Below the pieces are notes generated by a model. It was not told where the DNA came from and did no database searches. It worked only from the letters and a program-made list of their open reading frames with translations. Below, one piece after another: positions 7,695-15,069 of a stretch of DNA of 27,667 nt. Both the position numbers and the translations under genes were made by a program. Positions within the stretch are counted from its first letter, which is position 1. Each line of letters begins with the position of its first letter. Source of the stretch: Clostridia bacterium (GTDB taxonomy: Bacteria > Bacillota > Clostridia > Monoglobales > Monoglobaceae); assembly GCA_900769795.1 (NCBI GenBank), contig CAAGHZ010000064.1, positions 1 to 27,667 on the forward strand. Reading direction: 5' to 3'.

Positions 7695-8234
7695 ATGAAG
7701 AACAAAAAAGTTAATACCTTTGTAAAAATCGGAGTGTTATCTGCCATCGCCTTTTTACTGCAGTTTATAGGCAGTGCGATAGGCCTTGATGTTGCAGGTT
7801 TTCTCACCATCGAATTTTCTGATCTCCCCGCCCTTATTGGTGCATTTGCCCTTGGTCCCCTATCAGGCGTTTTAATTGAACTTATAAAGAATTTGTTGCA
7901 TTGTTCCATAACCTCTACCGGATTTGTAGGCGAATTTGCAAATTTGGTTACCAATGGTATATTTGTTATGACAGCAGGACTTATATATAAAAAGAACCGC
8001 ACCTTAAAAGGTGCAGTTATCGGCACAATTATTGCCATCTTTGTGATGACCGCAGCAGCAATGCTTACCAATCTTTTTATAATGTTACCTATGTATATGC
8101 CAAAGGCAGACTTTTCGGCAAAACTTAATCTTGTACTTTATACAATTACACCCTTTAACTTTTGCAGAGGTATTGTACTCGCTATTCTTACATTCTTGCT
8201 ATACAAGCGTTTAACGCCTATATTGAAGAAATAA
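7695..8234 (+). CDS. ribU: Riboflavin ECF transporter S component RibU
   Basis: A 179-aa hydrophobic protein with about six membrane segments. It captures riboflavin and works with the shared ECF energising module (EcfA/A'/T), which is not in the window. The motif FSDLPALIGAFALGPLSGVL with IELIKNLL is typical of RibU. A longer frame begins at 7611, but that ATG lies inside the riboswitch and the frame crosses the attenuator. The ATG at 7695 has AAAGGA about 11 nt upstream and gives a normal RibU N-terminus with a basic start, so I chose it. Regulation by the FMN riboswitch independently supports the substrate. It is followed by a terminator shared with the convergent oadA gene. Confidence 0.93.
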   Translation: MKNKKVNTFVKIGVLSAIAFLLQFIGSAIGLDVAGFLTIEFSDLPALIGAFALGPLSGVLIELIKNLLHCSITSTGFVGEFANLVTNGIFVMTAGLIYKKNRTLKGAVIGTIIAIFVMTAAAMLTNLFIMLPMYMPKADFSAKLNLVLYTITPFNFCRGIVLAILTFLLYKRLTPILKK

Positions 8235-8273
8235 AATGAGATGACAAATAGAGGCAATGCACATCACACAACC

Positions 8274-8300
8274 GTAGGGGCGGATATTATCCGCCCGAAA
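8274..8300. repeat. Dispersed palindromic repeat, copy 1
   Basis: These 27 bp are found again, in reverse orientation and without mismatch, at 14216-14242. The core is a 19-bp hairpin, GGGCGGATA / TATCCGCCC around one central base (8278-8296), flanked by GTAG and GAAA. The similarity stops sharply at both ends. It lies between ribU and the convergent terminator. It is probably a short intergenic, MITE- or REP-like element of this genome. Confidence 0.8.
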
Positions 8301-8310
8301 CAGGAGAATA

Positions 8311-8341
8311 AAAAAGGATTTCCCGAGGGAAATCCTTTTTT
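8311..8341. terminator. Bidirectional terminator between ribU and oadA
   Basis: A perfect 14-bp inverted repeat, AAAAAGGATTTCCC (8311-8324) with its complement at 8327-8340. The A and T tracts at the ends serve as T-runs in either direction. Both convergent genes stop here, oadA only 3 bp away. Confidence 0.85.
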
Positions 8342-8343
8342 TA

Positions 8344-9732
8344 TTATACATACTGGATTTTTACATCCATATCTACAACCTTTTTATCGGCCTGTGCATC
8401 TCTTTGTTCAAAGAACTTAACCGCAACCTGATCAAACAAAGCGTAAGACAATACATCCTCGTCCTGTTTAATCCACTTTGCAGCTTCTGCTTTAAGCTTA
8501 TCAAGTTCAGGCTCGATAAGGTCAGCGGGACGACAGGTTATGGCCTCTTCGTCGCCGATAATCTGCTTTCTGAATTCTTCGTCAATCGGCACGGGAGTGC
8601 GGCCATACTCGCCCTTGCAGATTCCCTTGGTCTCCTTTGAAACCATCTTGTATCTCTCGCCCATTATTACGTTGAGTACTGCCTGAGTACCAACAATCTG
8701 ACTGGTAGGTGTAACAAGTGGGGGATAACCCAAATCCTTACGAACTCTCGGGATTTCTTTTAAAACTTCCTCGAACTTGTCCTCTTTACCCTGTTGCTTA
8801 AGCTGAGAAACAAGGTTAGAGAGCATTCCGCCGGGCACCTGATACTTAAGAGTATTGATATCAACACCCATAACCTTTGTACTCATAAGACCGCTGTCTA
8901 AGAACTTCTCACGAAGTGGTTTGAAGTAATCAGCAATCTCGGTGAGCGCCTCAAGGTTTATACCTGTATCATACTCGGTACCCTCAAGCGTTGCAACAAG
9001 TGGCTCTGTCGGTGGCTGAGATGTACCAAGCGCCAATGGCGAAAGTGCACAGTCAACCACATCAACGCCTGCCTCAATGGCTTTGAGATATGTCATTGAA
9101 CCAACACCACTTGTATAGTGGGTATGAAGCTGAATAGGAATCTTAACCGCTTCTTTGAGCTGCGATACTAAATCGTATGCGTTATATGGAGTAAGCAATC
9201 CTGCCATATCCTTGATACAGATTGAGTCTGCACCGCAGTCCTCGTATTCCTTTGCAAGTTTTACAAAGAACTCGTTATTGTGAACAGGGCTGATTGTATA
9301 GGAAATCGCTGCCTGAACATGTCCTTTTTCTTTCTTTGTTGCATTTATCGCTGTCTGCAGATTGCGAACATCGTTAAGTGCATCGAAAATTCTGATTATA
9401 TCAATACCGTTTGCAATTGATTTTTGAACAAAATATTCAACAACATCATCTGCATAATGACGGTAACCGAGAACGTTCTGTCCTCTGAAAAGCATCTGCA
9501 GTTTAGTATTCGGAGCTGCTGCTCTGATTTTTCTGAGTCTCTCCCACGGATCCTCGTTTAAGAAACGCAGACACGCATCAAAGGTTGCGCCGCCCCATAC
9601 TTCCATAGAGTGGTATCCAACCTTGTCCATAAGCGGAAGCGCCGGAAGAAGCTCGTCAGTTGTCATTCTTGTAGCTATAAGTGACTGATGTGCGTCACGA
9701 CATATAGTTTCGGTAATTCCAACCTTAGCCAT
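8344..9732 (-). CDS. oadA: Oxaloacetate decarboxylase alpha subunit (carboxyltransferase)
   Basis: A 462-aa HMGL/PYC-like carboxyltransferase. It moves the carboxyl group of oxaloacetate to biotin, releasing pyruvate. Visible family motifs are the metal-binding start ITETICRDAHQSLIATRM, MEVWGGATFD, LFRGQNVLGY, DIIRIFDALND, the CO2-lysine region CIKDMAGLLTP, the metal histidines in QLHTHYTSGVG, and the conserved domain running to about residue 450. The C-terminal biotin domain found in many OadA proteins is absent and is supplied by the separate 124-aa protein. AAAGGAGGT precedes the ATG. It is last in the operon, and the neighbouring OadB and OadG genes favour the Na+ pump over a pyruvate carboxylase B subunit, which has the same fold. 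Confidence 0.93.
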   Translation of the reverse strand: MAKVGITETICRDAHQSLIATRMTTDELLPALPLMDKVGYHSMEVWGGATFDACLRFLNEDPWERLRKIRAAAPNTKLQMLFRGQNVLGYRHYADDVVEYFVQKSIANGIDIIRIFDALNDVRNLQTAINATKKEKGHVQAAISYTISPVHNNEFFVKLAKEYEDCGADSICIKDMAGLLTPYNAYDLVSQLKEAVKIPIQLHTHYTSGVGSMTYLKAIEAGVDVVDCALSPLALGTSQPPTEPLVATLEGTEYDTGINLEALTEIADYFKPLREKFLDSGLMSTKVMGVDINTLKYQVPGGMLSNLVSQLKQQGKEDKFEEVLKEIPRVRKDLGYPPLVTPTSQIVGTQAVLNVIMGERYKMVSKETKGICKGEYGRTPVPIDEEFRKQIIGDEEAITCRPADLIEPELDKLKAEAAKWIKQDEDVLSYALFDQVAVKFFEQRDAQADKKVVDMDVKIQYV

Positions 9733-9785
9733 ATATATTACCTCCTTTATATTTCTTTATGTATTCTGTGCGATTTTGCACGCTG

Positions 9786-11051
9786 CTATTTTGCGTACAT
9801 TGCAAGGAAAACGCCTGCAGCAACGGCAGAGCCGATAACGCCTGCAACGTTAGGTCCCATAGCGTGCATAAGCAAGAAGTTAGATGGGTTTTCTTTCTGT
9901 CCAACCATCTGCGAAACACGCGCCGCCATAGGCACTGCGGAAACTCCGGCAGAACCAATAAGCGGATTTATCTTGCCGCCTGTCAGCTTGCACATAATCT
10001 TACCAAGAACAAGACCACCTGCTGTACTGAAGCAGAATGCCACAAGACCGAGGACAACGATACCAATTGTCTCGCCTGTTAAAAATGTTTCTGCTTTTGC
10101 TGTCGCACCAACTGTAAGACCTAAGAATATTGTAATAACATTCATAAGACCATTCTGTGCAGTCTTTGAGAGTCTGTCAACAACGCCTGTCTCTCTCATA
10201 AGGTTACCAAGCATCAGCATACCAACCAATGATACTGCATCGGGAACGATAAGAGCAACAACGATTGTAACAATGATCGGGAAAACAATCTTCTCGGTTT
10301 TGCTTACGGGGCGAAGCTGCTCCATAACAATCTGTCTTTCCTTCTTTGTTGTCAGCGCTTTCATAATAGGTGGCTGAATAACAGGGATAAGCGCCATGTA
10401 TGAATATGCAGCAATAGCAATAGCTGGCAAAAGGTGTGGCGCAAGAGTCTTTGTAACGTAAATCGCAGTAGGACCGTCCGCACCACCGATAATACCAATA
10501 GATGCTGCCTCTTCAACACCGAAGTTAATGCCCGGCACCATAGCGCCGAGAATTAACGCACCAAAGAATGTTATAAATACACCAATCTGTGCTGCGGCAC
10601 CAAGGAGAATACTCTTCGGGTTTGCGATAAGCGGGCCAAAGTCTGTCATACAACCGATACCAAGGAAGATAAGCGGCGGATAAATACCAAGTTTAACACC
10701 AAGATAAAGAAGGTCCAAAAGTCCGCCCTGCGAGAATATCAAATCCATATTGAGATGCCCATCCACTAAAAACTCGGGGTTTGTAAAAAACTCAGGATGC
10801 ATCATTATCGCGCCTGAATTTGCAAACATCGGCAGGTTTGAAAGCAACATACCAAAGGCAATCGGCATAAGCAAAAGTGGCTCAAACTGCTTTACAATGG
10901 CAAGATATAAAAGCACGCATGCAATAATTATCATGAGCGGTGTTCCTACAATCTCAAAGAAATTCCCACCGTTTTTGATTGATTCAACCAATGCCGCAAT
11001 ACCCGTATTGCCCATAAAGCTTACTATACTGTCAATTATATTTTGAAACAC
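9786..11051 (-). CDS. oadB: Sodium-pumping decarboxylase beta subunit
   Basis: A 421-aa integral membrane protein with around ten hydrophobic segments. It decarboxylates carboxybiotin and exports Na+. The motif GIIGGADGPTAIYVTKTLAP near residue 190 contains the aspartate known to be essential in the Klebsiella beta subunit (D203), and the paired GSAGVSAVPMAARV near the end is also conserved. The start is a GTG at 11051 with GAAAGGG 8 nt upstream; an ATG two bases earlier is in another frame. The same subunit type serves methylmalonyl-CoA and glutaconyl-CoA decarboxylases, but the oxaloacetate-type alpha subunit downstream points to oxaloacetate. Confidence 0.94.
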   Translation of the reverse strand: MFQNIIDSIVSFMGNTGIAALVESIKNGGNFFEIVGTPLMIIIACVLLYLAIVKQFEPLLLMPIAFGMLLSNLPMFANSGAIMMHPEFFTNPEFLVDGHLNMDLIFSQGGLLDLLYLGVKLGIYPPLIFLGIGCMTDFGPLIANPKSILLGAAAQIGVFITFFGALILGAMVPGINFGVEEAASIGIIGGADGPTAIYVTKTLAPHLLPAIAIAAYSYMALIPVIQPPIMKALTTKKERQIVMEQLRPVSKTEKIVFPIIVTIVVALIVPDAVSLVGMLMLGNLMRETGVVDRLSKTAQNGLMNVITIFLGLTVGATAKAETFLTGETIGIVVLGLVAFCFSTAGGLVLGKIMCKLTGGKINPLIGSAGVSAVPMAARVSQMVGQKENPSNFLLMHAMGPNVAGVIGSAVAAGVFLAMYAK

Positions 11052-11084
11052 ATGATCAACCCTTTCAAATAAATTTTAAGGGGA

Positions 11085-11459
11085 TTAACCCAAAGAAACA
11101 AGCACATCGCCTGTGTTTACAGTTGCACCAACAGTAGCAGAAACTGCAACAACTTTACCTGCAGATGGAGCCATAATTTCGTTTTCCATCTTCATAGCCT
11201 CAAGGATACAAAGTACGTCACCCTGATTTACGCTCTGTCCGGGGGTAACCAAAACCTTTACGATGTTTCCGGGCATAGGAGCGTTTACGTTTGTTGCGCC
11301 AGCAGGGGCAGCAGCAGGTGCGGGAGCCGGTGCAGGTGCGGGTGCAGCAGCAGGTGCAGGTGCAGGAGCCGCTGCAGGAGCAGCAGTTGTAGCTGCGCCT
11401 ACTTCTTCTACTTCTACTTCATAAGAATTTCCAGCAATACTTATAATAAATTTTCTCAT
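11085..11459 (-). CDS. Biotin carboxyl carrier protein of the Na+ decarboxylase
   Basis: A 124-aa protein in three parts: a short beta N-terminus (MRKFIISIAGNSYEVEVEEV), a flexible Ala/Pro linker (about residues 22-54), and a biotinyl/lipoyl domain with the biotinylation motif EAMKMENE, acceptor Lys90. It carries CO2 between the OadA active site and OadB in the membrane; the linker gives the reach. It has the same layout as the MmdC/GcdC gamma subunits of related decarboxylases. AAAGGAA precedes the ATG. It lies between oadG and oadB. Confidence 0.93.
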   Translation of the reverse strand: MRKFIISIAGNSYEVEVEEVGAATTAAPAAAPAPAPAAAPAPAPAPAPAAAPAGATNVNAPMPGNIVKVLVTPGQSVNQGDVLCILEAMKMENEIMAPSAGKVVAVSATVGATVNTGDVLVSLG

Positions 11460-11511
11460 AACAATAATTCCTTTCTTAAATTAAATTTTTACATTACTTA
11501 ATGTTTGATGC

Positions 11512-11847
11512 CTACTTGTTAATGCATCTGTAAGAATGAATTTTAATACTTTCAACCTGTGTGTCAAGACTTGCAGCAATCGCAGATGCAAATATAGCAA
11601 TCAGTGTATTCTCGTCTTTTACTTCCTTTGCAAAATTTCTGCCTTGCATTGAAGCCGGAGCCGCTACACTTGCACTTGTATTTGCCTTTGCAACATCTTT
11701 TGTCTCATTCTTTTCAGTGTTTTGCCTATAGAATACCATTTTCATAATTATCATGGTAATCATAAGGATGATCAGAACCGAAAATACTATTATAACACCA
11801 ACCGCCGTTACACTCACGCCTTTTTGTACCGCTTCTGTTAAAGACAT
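11512..11847 (-). CDS. oadG: OadG-like small membrane subunit of the Na+ decarboxylase
   Basis: A 111-aa protein with one long N-terminal membrane helix (about residues 12-38, VSVTAVGVIIVFSVLIILMI) and a charged tail, the typical plan of OadG (PF04277), which assembles the complex. The tail ends with DTQVESIKIHSYR, where the family usually has a conserved ending. Two in-frame ATGs exist: that at 11853 touches the AAGGAGGA site, while that at 11847 has normal 7-nt spacing, so I chose the second. It follows rluB by 18 bp. Confidence 0.85.
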   Translation of the reverse strand: MSLTEAVQKGVSVTAVGVIIVFSVLIILMITMIIMKMVFYRQNTEKNETKDVAKANTSASVAAPASMQGRNFAKEVKDENTLIAIFASAIAASLDTQVESIKIHSYRCINK

Positions 11848-11865
11848 TTTCATTCCTCCTTCAAT

Positions 11866-12696
11866 TTATTTTTTATGCTTTAATTTATTTACACTTTTTG
11901 ATTTTGCAGAGCCTCTTCCTCTGCCCCCTGCAGACTTGCCGCCAAATATTCGCTTACTGTTTTCGGCAGACGTTTTTTTGTCGGTGCCGATTTTTTTAAG
12001 CATATTTACCTCCGGCTCTGTCAGCTTTCTCCATCTTCCAAGTGGCAAATGCCCAAGCCTGAGGCCTGCCTCCTCGGTACGTTTAAGTTTCTTTACGATA
12101 CAGCCAACCTCTTCAAACATTCGTCTGACCTGACGATTTCTGCCCTCGTGAATTGTAATCTGTACCTTTGCGCCATACCTTGTGGCACCAATAACCTCAA
12201 CCTTGGCAGGGCTTGTCCTCACACCGTCGAGCATAACTCCCCTGCGAAGCTGAACAAGAGTGTCCATACCAATATTGCCTGTTACCTCCGCAATATAAGT
12301 CTTTTCTATATTATTCTTAGGATGGGTTATCTTATATGTCAGGTCGCCATCGTTTGTCATAAGCAAAAGACCCTCTGTGTCATAATCAAGACGACCTACC
12401 GGATATATACGCACAGGTATTTCATCAACAAGGCTCATGACAGTATCGCGTCCCTTGTCATCAGAAACAGTAGTAACAAATCCCTCAGGTTTGTTAAGCA
12501 TAATATATATCATTTTCTTTTGTAGGGTTACCCGTCTGCCGTCAAATTCTATAATGTCATTCTCTTCGTCAATTTTTACACCCATCTCACGAACTATACT
12601 TCCGTTCACGCTGATGCGTCCGGCCTTTATAAGATCCTCCGCTCCGCGTCTTGAAGCAACTCCGCAATCGGCAAGAAACTTCTGTAATCTGAGCAT
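11866..12696 (-). CDS. rluB: RsuA/RluB-family rRNA pseudouridine synthase
   Basis: A 276-aa protein. An N-terminal S4 RNA-binding domain (LQKFLADCGVASRRGAEDLI, residues about 3-50) precedes the RsuA/RluB catalytic domain with VGRLDYDTEGLLLMTNDG, the catalytic aspartate being D104, and later EGRNRQVRRMFEEVG. The last 45 residues are a Lys/Arg/Gly/Ser-rich tail that probably aids RNA binding. RluB members modify helix 69-93 area uridines of 23S rRNA; the exact site here is not shown. dacF followed by rluB is a common clostridial order. AAGAGGA lies 12-13 nt before the ATG, a rather long spacing. Confidence 0.92.
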   Translation of the reverse strand: MLRLQKFLADCGVASRRGAEDLIKAGRISVNGSIVREMGVKIDEENDIIEFDGRRVTLQKKMIYIMLNKPEGFVTTVSDDKGRDTVMSLVDEIPVRIYPVGRLDYDTEGLLLMTNDGDLTYKITHPKNNIEKTYIAEVTGNIGMDTLVQLRRGVMLDGVRTSPAKVEVIGATRYGAKVQITIHEGRNRQVRRMFEEVGCIVKKLKRTEEAGLRLGHLPLGRWRKLTEPEVNMLKKIGTDKKTSAENSKRIFGGKSAGGRGRGSAKSKSVNKLKHKK

Positions 12697-12777
12697 TTTC
12701 TATCAAATCCTCTTATCATATTTATGGCTATATTTTCACCTTTTGACAAATACTTCCGCAAAATAGCCCACGATATC

Positions 12778-12806
12778 ATTATATCTCATTTTTTCAATTA
12801 TTGCAA
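12778..12806 (-). promoter_or_regulatory. Probable sigma-A promoter of rluB and the oad genes
   Basis: Minus strand: TTGCAA (12806-12801), 17-nt spacer, TATAAT (12783-12778), 82 nt before the rluB start in the 193-bp gap after dacF. As oadG follows rluB closely and no other promoter was seen, it may drive the whole oad set. Confidence 0.6.
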
Positions 12807-12889
12807 TCCCTTTTTTCTGTTTTAAGGTAAAGCAATTGCAAAATATTACACTCTTATTTGTGCACTTTGTATATTTTTTAACAATCTCT

Positions 12890-14074
12890 TTAATTTGACA
12901 GAAAAGATAACCATTTTTTTAACGCTCTGACTATGTTTTCTCTTAACTTTTCCCGATTCTTTTTCGCCACACTTATCGTTTTCACATCACTTCTGACTAC
13001 AAGTGAAACATTTTCTTCCGATACAGGCTTCCCACTCACATTTCCGCCGTCCATTCTAACTATCATTACGCCAACTGCATCCCCACCGGAGAGAGGGGCC
13101 GATATCTCCGGATATAGCGCTGTCTCACAAACAACCTTTTCCCCTTCTTTAAGGGGGTAATACACGTCTCTATCAGGATAGACAGGTATTACTTCAGCAT
13201 AAGAGCCAATTATCTCGACAGAGGAAACAGGATCATCTTTTAACGTCACCAACGTATATTTATAGTTGCTAAACCCAAAATCAAACATAGACGCATGGTC
13301 GCTCCAGTCATTCGGAGCGTTCAGCGTTACCGCAATAAGAGTCATTCCATCTCTTTGCGCTGCACTCACAAGGCATCTTCCTGCCGCCTTGGTAAAACCT
13401 GTTTTTACGCCAATGCATCCTTCGTACATAGAAAGAAGTTTGTTGTGATTTGAAAGCACTCTCGGATACGCTTTGCCATCGCCTTCTATCTTGTAACTTT
13501 TTGAAGAAACAATCTCAGAAAACTCAGCATTTGACAACGCATACGCAGTAATAATCGCCATATCTCTCGCTGTTGAGTAATGTTCGTCATCGGGCAAACC
13601 GTTAGGATTTGTAAAATGGGTGTTTTTAAGGGTCATTTCCTCCGCCTTTTTATTCATTAAATTTGCAAAACTCTCACAATCTCCTGAGACCTCTTCCGCT
13701 ATCGCAACCGCCGCATCGTTTCCCGATGACAACATAAGTCCATATAACAGTTCCTTCATTGTCATTTTCTCGCCTTTTTCAAGGTACATGCTTGACCCTT
13801 CAACCCCTGCCGCAGATGAGGAAATCTCTATCGTTTTATCCATATCTCCACTTTTGTTTTCTATCGCACAAATCGCCGTCATGATCTTTGTTGTGCTTGC
13901 CATTGGCAATCTCTCATCAGGATTTTTGGAGTACAAAACACGGCCCGATTCCTTTTCTATTAACACCGCGGCCTGAGCCGACACCGAAAGCTCTGTTCCA
14001 TAGCCTTTTTGCGGTATTATTAAAACATTTGTTATAATCAATATCACCACAACAATATGCCATATTTTCCTCAA
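12890..14074 (-). CDS. dacF: D-alanyl-D-alanine carboxypeptidase (DacF/PBP5 type)
   Basis: A 394-aa secreted serine peptidase that trims the terminal D-Ala of peptidoglycan stems. It has a signal peptide (residues 1-26, hydrophobic VVVILIITNVLIIP), the SxxK motif with Ser60-T-T-Lys63 in MASTTKIM, the SGN triad in LSSGNDAAVAIAEE, and KTG in GVKTGFTKAAGRCL. A PBP5-type C-terminal domain follows and ends in a basic, amphipathic-looking tail (KNREKLRENIVRALKKWLSF), expected for membrane attachment. The open frame extends to an ATG at 14089, but that codon is inside the GGAGGGG ribosome site; the TTG at 14074 has ideal 8-nt spacing. It is upstream of rluB. Confidence 0.93.
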   Translation of the reverse strand: MRKIWHIVVVILIITNVLIIPQKGYGTELSVSAQAAVLIEKESGRVLYSKNPDERLPMASTTKIMTAICAIENKSGDMDKTIEISSSAAGVEGSSMYLEKGEKMTMKELLYGLMLSSGNDAAVAIAEEVSGDCESFANLMNKKAEEMTLKNTHFTNPNGLPDDEHYSTARDMAIITAYALSNAEFSEIVSSKSYKIEGDGKAYPRVLSNHNKLLSMYEGCIGVKTGFTKAAGRCLVSAAQRDGMTLIAVTLNAPNDWSDHASMFDFGFSNYKYTLVTLKDDPVSSVEIIGSYAEVIPVYPDRDVYYPLKEGEKVVCETALYPEISAPLSGGDAVGVMIVRMDGGNVSGKPVSEENVSLVVRSDVKTISVAKKNREKLRENIVRALKKWLSFLSN

Positions 14075-14090
14075 GCATATCCCCTCCAAT

Positions 14091-14120
14091 TTGCAAATAT
14101 TACACAGGTAATATATGCAA
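14091..14120. promoter_or_regulatory. Imperfect palindrome in the dacF leader
   Basis: Two 13-bp arms, TTGCAAATATTAC (14091-14103) and GTAATATATGCAA (14108-14120), are complementary with one mismatch and separated by ACAG. It lies directly upstream of the dacF ribosome site. It could be an operator or an mRNA hairpin; no T-run follows on the minus strand. Confidence 0.45.
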
Positions 14121-14215
14121 ATCAGGCTTTTCCTATGCCGTCAAGACATATTGAAGCGACACGTAATTGCAGGGCAGGGGCGCATCTCCGCCAAACCGTC
14201 TTAGCGCAAGGCATT

Positions 14216-14242
14216 TTTCGGGCGGATAATATCCGCCCCTAC
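14216..14242. repeat. Dispersed palindromic repeat, copy 2 (inverted)
   Basis: Exact reverse complement of 8274-8300, with hairpin core GGGCGGATAATATCCGCCC (14221-14239 region). It ends at the base before the -35 box of the SLH gene promoter. Upstream, AGGGGCGCATCTCCGCC (around 14177-14193) looks like a degenerate relative, so the element may be composite. Confidence 0.8.
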
Positions 14243-14271
14243 TTGACAAAAACAGGGGTTTTTAGTATAAT
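14243..14271 (+). promoter_or_regulatory. Consensus sigma-A promoter of the SLH gene
   Basis: TTGACA (14243-14248), exactly 17 nt, TATAAT (14266-14271): a perfect consensus, 61 nt before the SLH start. The -35 box directly abuts the dispersed repeat. High expression of the SLH protein, and perhaps of the following glutamine synthetase, is expected. Confidence 0.85.
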
Positions 14272-14332
14272 AAACTGATGCATTATTTGGAAAATGCATT
14301 CCAATAAAGTAAGCTTACAGGAGGTTTTTGGA

Positions 14333-14980
14333 TTGAAAAAGTTTTTAGCTTTAGTAATGACAATCATTCTTACCTGCAGCGGACTCAGTGTTTCAGCCAG
14401 GGATCTTTTTACAGACGTCCCTGAGACAGACTGGGCAGCACCTTACATTTATAATCTGGTAGACAGAGGCGTAGTTGGCGGCTATGGTGACGGAACCTTT
14501 AAACCATGGGATAACGTCCAGCGATGCGAATACGCAAAAATGCTTGTAAACATTGCCGGCATCAACGTCGTATCAAGCAGTGTATCACCTTACACAGACG
14601 TTCCCGCCGATCAATGGTTTTTCCCATATATTAATTCAGCGCCCTTTATCACAGGGTATGTTGAGAACGGAATCTTGTTCTTTGCGCCCGAAGACGCCGC
14701 ATCACGCGAGGACGTTACAGTCGCAATGATTAAAGTGTTAGGCATAAATGTTGTCGACACTGCCACCGCAACAGAATATCTTTCTGCAAGATTTTCTGAT
14801 TGGCAAAGCATTTCCACCCACAATCTGGGGTACATTGCAGCAGCGGTTAACGCAGGTATAATTACCGGCGATGCAGACGGCACCTTCCGCCCTGGCGCCC
14901 CTATTATCCGTGCCGAGGTTGTGGCCGTTCTTTACCGAGCTTTTCCTGACGAGCATAACGTAGAAGCAAACAAACTTTAA
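14333..14980 (+). CDS. Secreted protein made only of three SLH domains
   Basis: A 215-aa protein. A signal peptide (MKKFLALVMTIILTCSGLSVSA, cut predicted after Ala22) is followed directly by three S-layer homology domains: about 25-78 (LFTDVPETDWAAPYIYNL to QRCEYAKMLV), about 86-142 (YTDVPADQWFFPYI to SREDVTVAMIKVLG) and about 152-210 (FSDWQSISTHNLGYIAAAV to IRAEVVAVLYRAF). Nothing else is present. SLH trimers bind pyruvylated secondary cell-wall polymer, the product of CsaB encoded at 2756. The frame extends to an ATG at 14294, but AGGAGG (14319-14324) positions the ribosome on the TTG at 14333, which also gives a clean signal peptide. It may be a small surface coat or competitor for SLH sites; that is inference. 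Confidence 0.9.
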   Translation: MKKFLALVMTIILTCSGLSVSARDLFTDVPETDWAAPYIYNLVDRGVVGGYGDGTFKPWDNVQRCEYAKMLVNIAGINVVSSSVSPYTDVPADQWFFPYINSAPFITGYVENGILFFAPEDAASREDVTVAMIKVLGINVVDTATATEYLSARFSDWQSISTHNLGYIAAAVNAGIITGDADGTFRPGAPIIRAEVVAVLYRAFPDEHNVEANKL

Positions 14981-15069
14981 AAATAAACAGCACATCGCTG
15001 TATATGAATTTTATTAAACCTTTCGCAGCTTTTTGCAATATTCCGATGATTTTTGAAAGGAGCATTTTT

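Noticed and set aside
7346..8071. Long minus-strand open frame (241 codons) opposite the VanW tail and ribU.
   Set aside because: It runs antisense through the FMN riboswitch and its terminator, and it encodes Gly/Val repeats that mirror the Pro-rich tail. It is a shadow frame.
8316..8335. ATTTCCCGAGGGAAAT looks like a Noc-binding site (ATTTCCCGGGAAAT).
   Set aside because: It has two extra central bases, and it is the core of a 14-bp bidirectional terminator between convergent genes, which explains the symmetry.
9688..10377. Plus-strand open frame (229 codons) opposite oadA/oadB.
   Set aside because: It is antisense to strongly conserved OadB sequence, has no ribosome site, and the protein is not recognisable.
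11290..11400. GC-rich GCAGGTGCxGG repeats.
   Set aside because: They encode the Ala/Pro linker of the biotin carrier protein.
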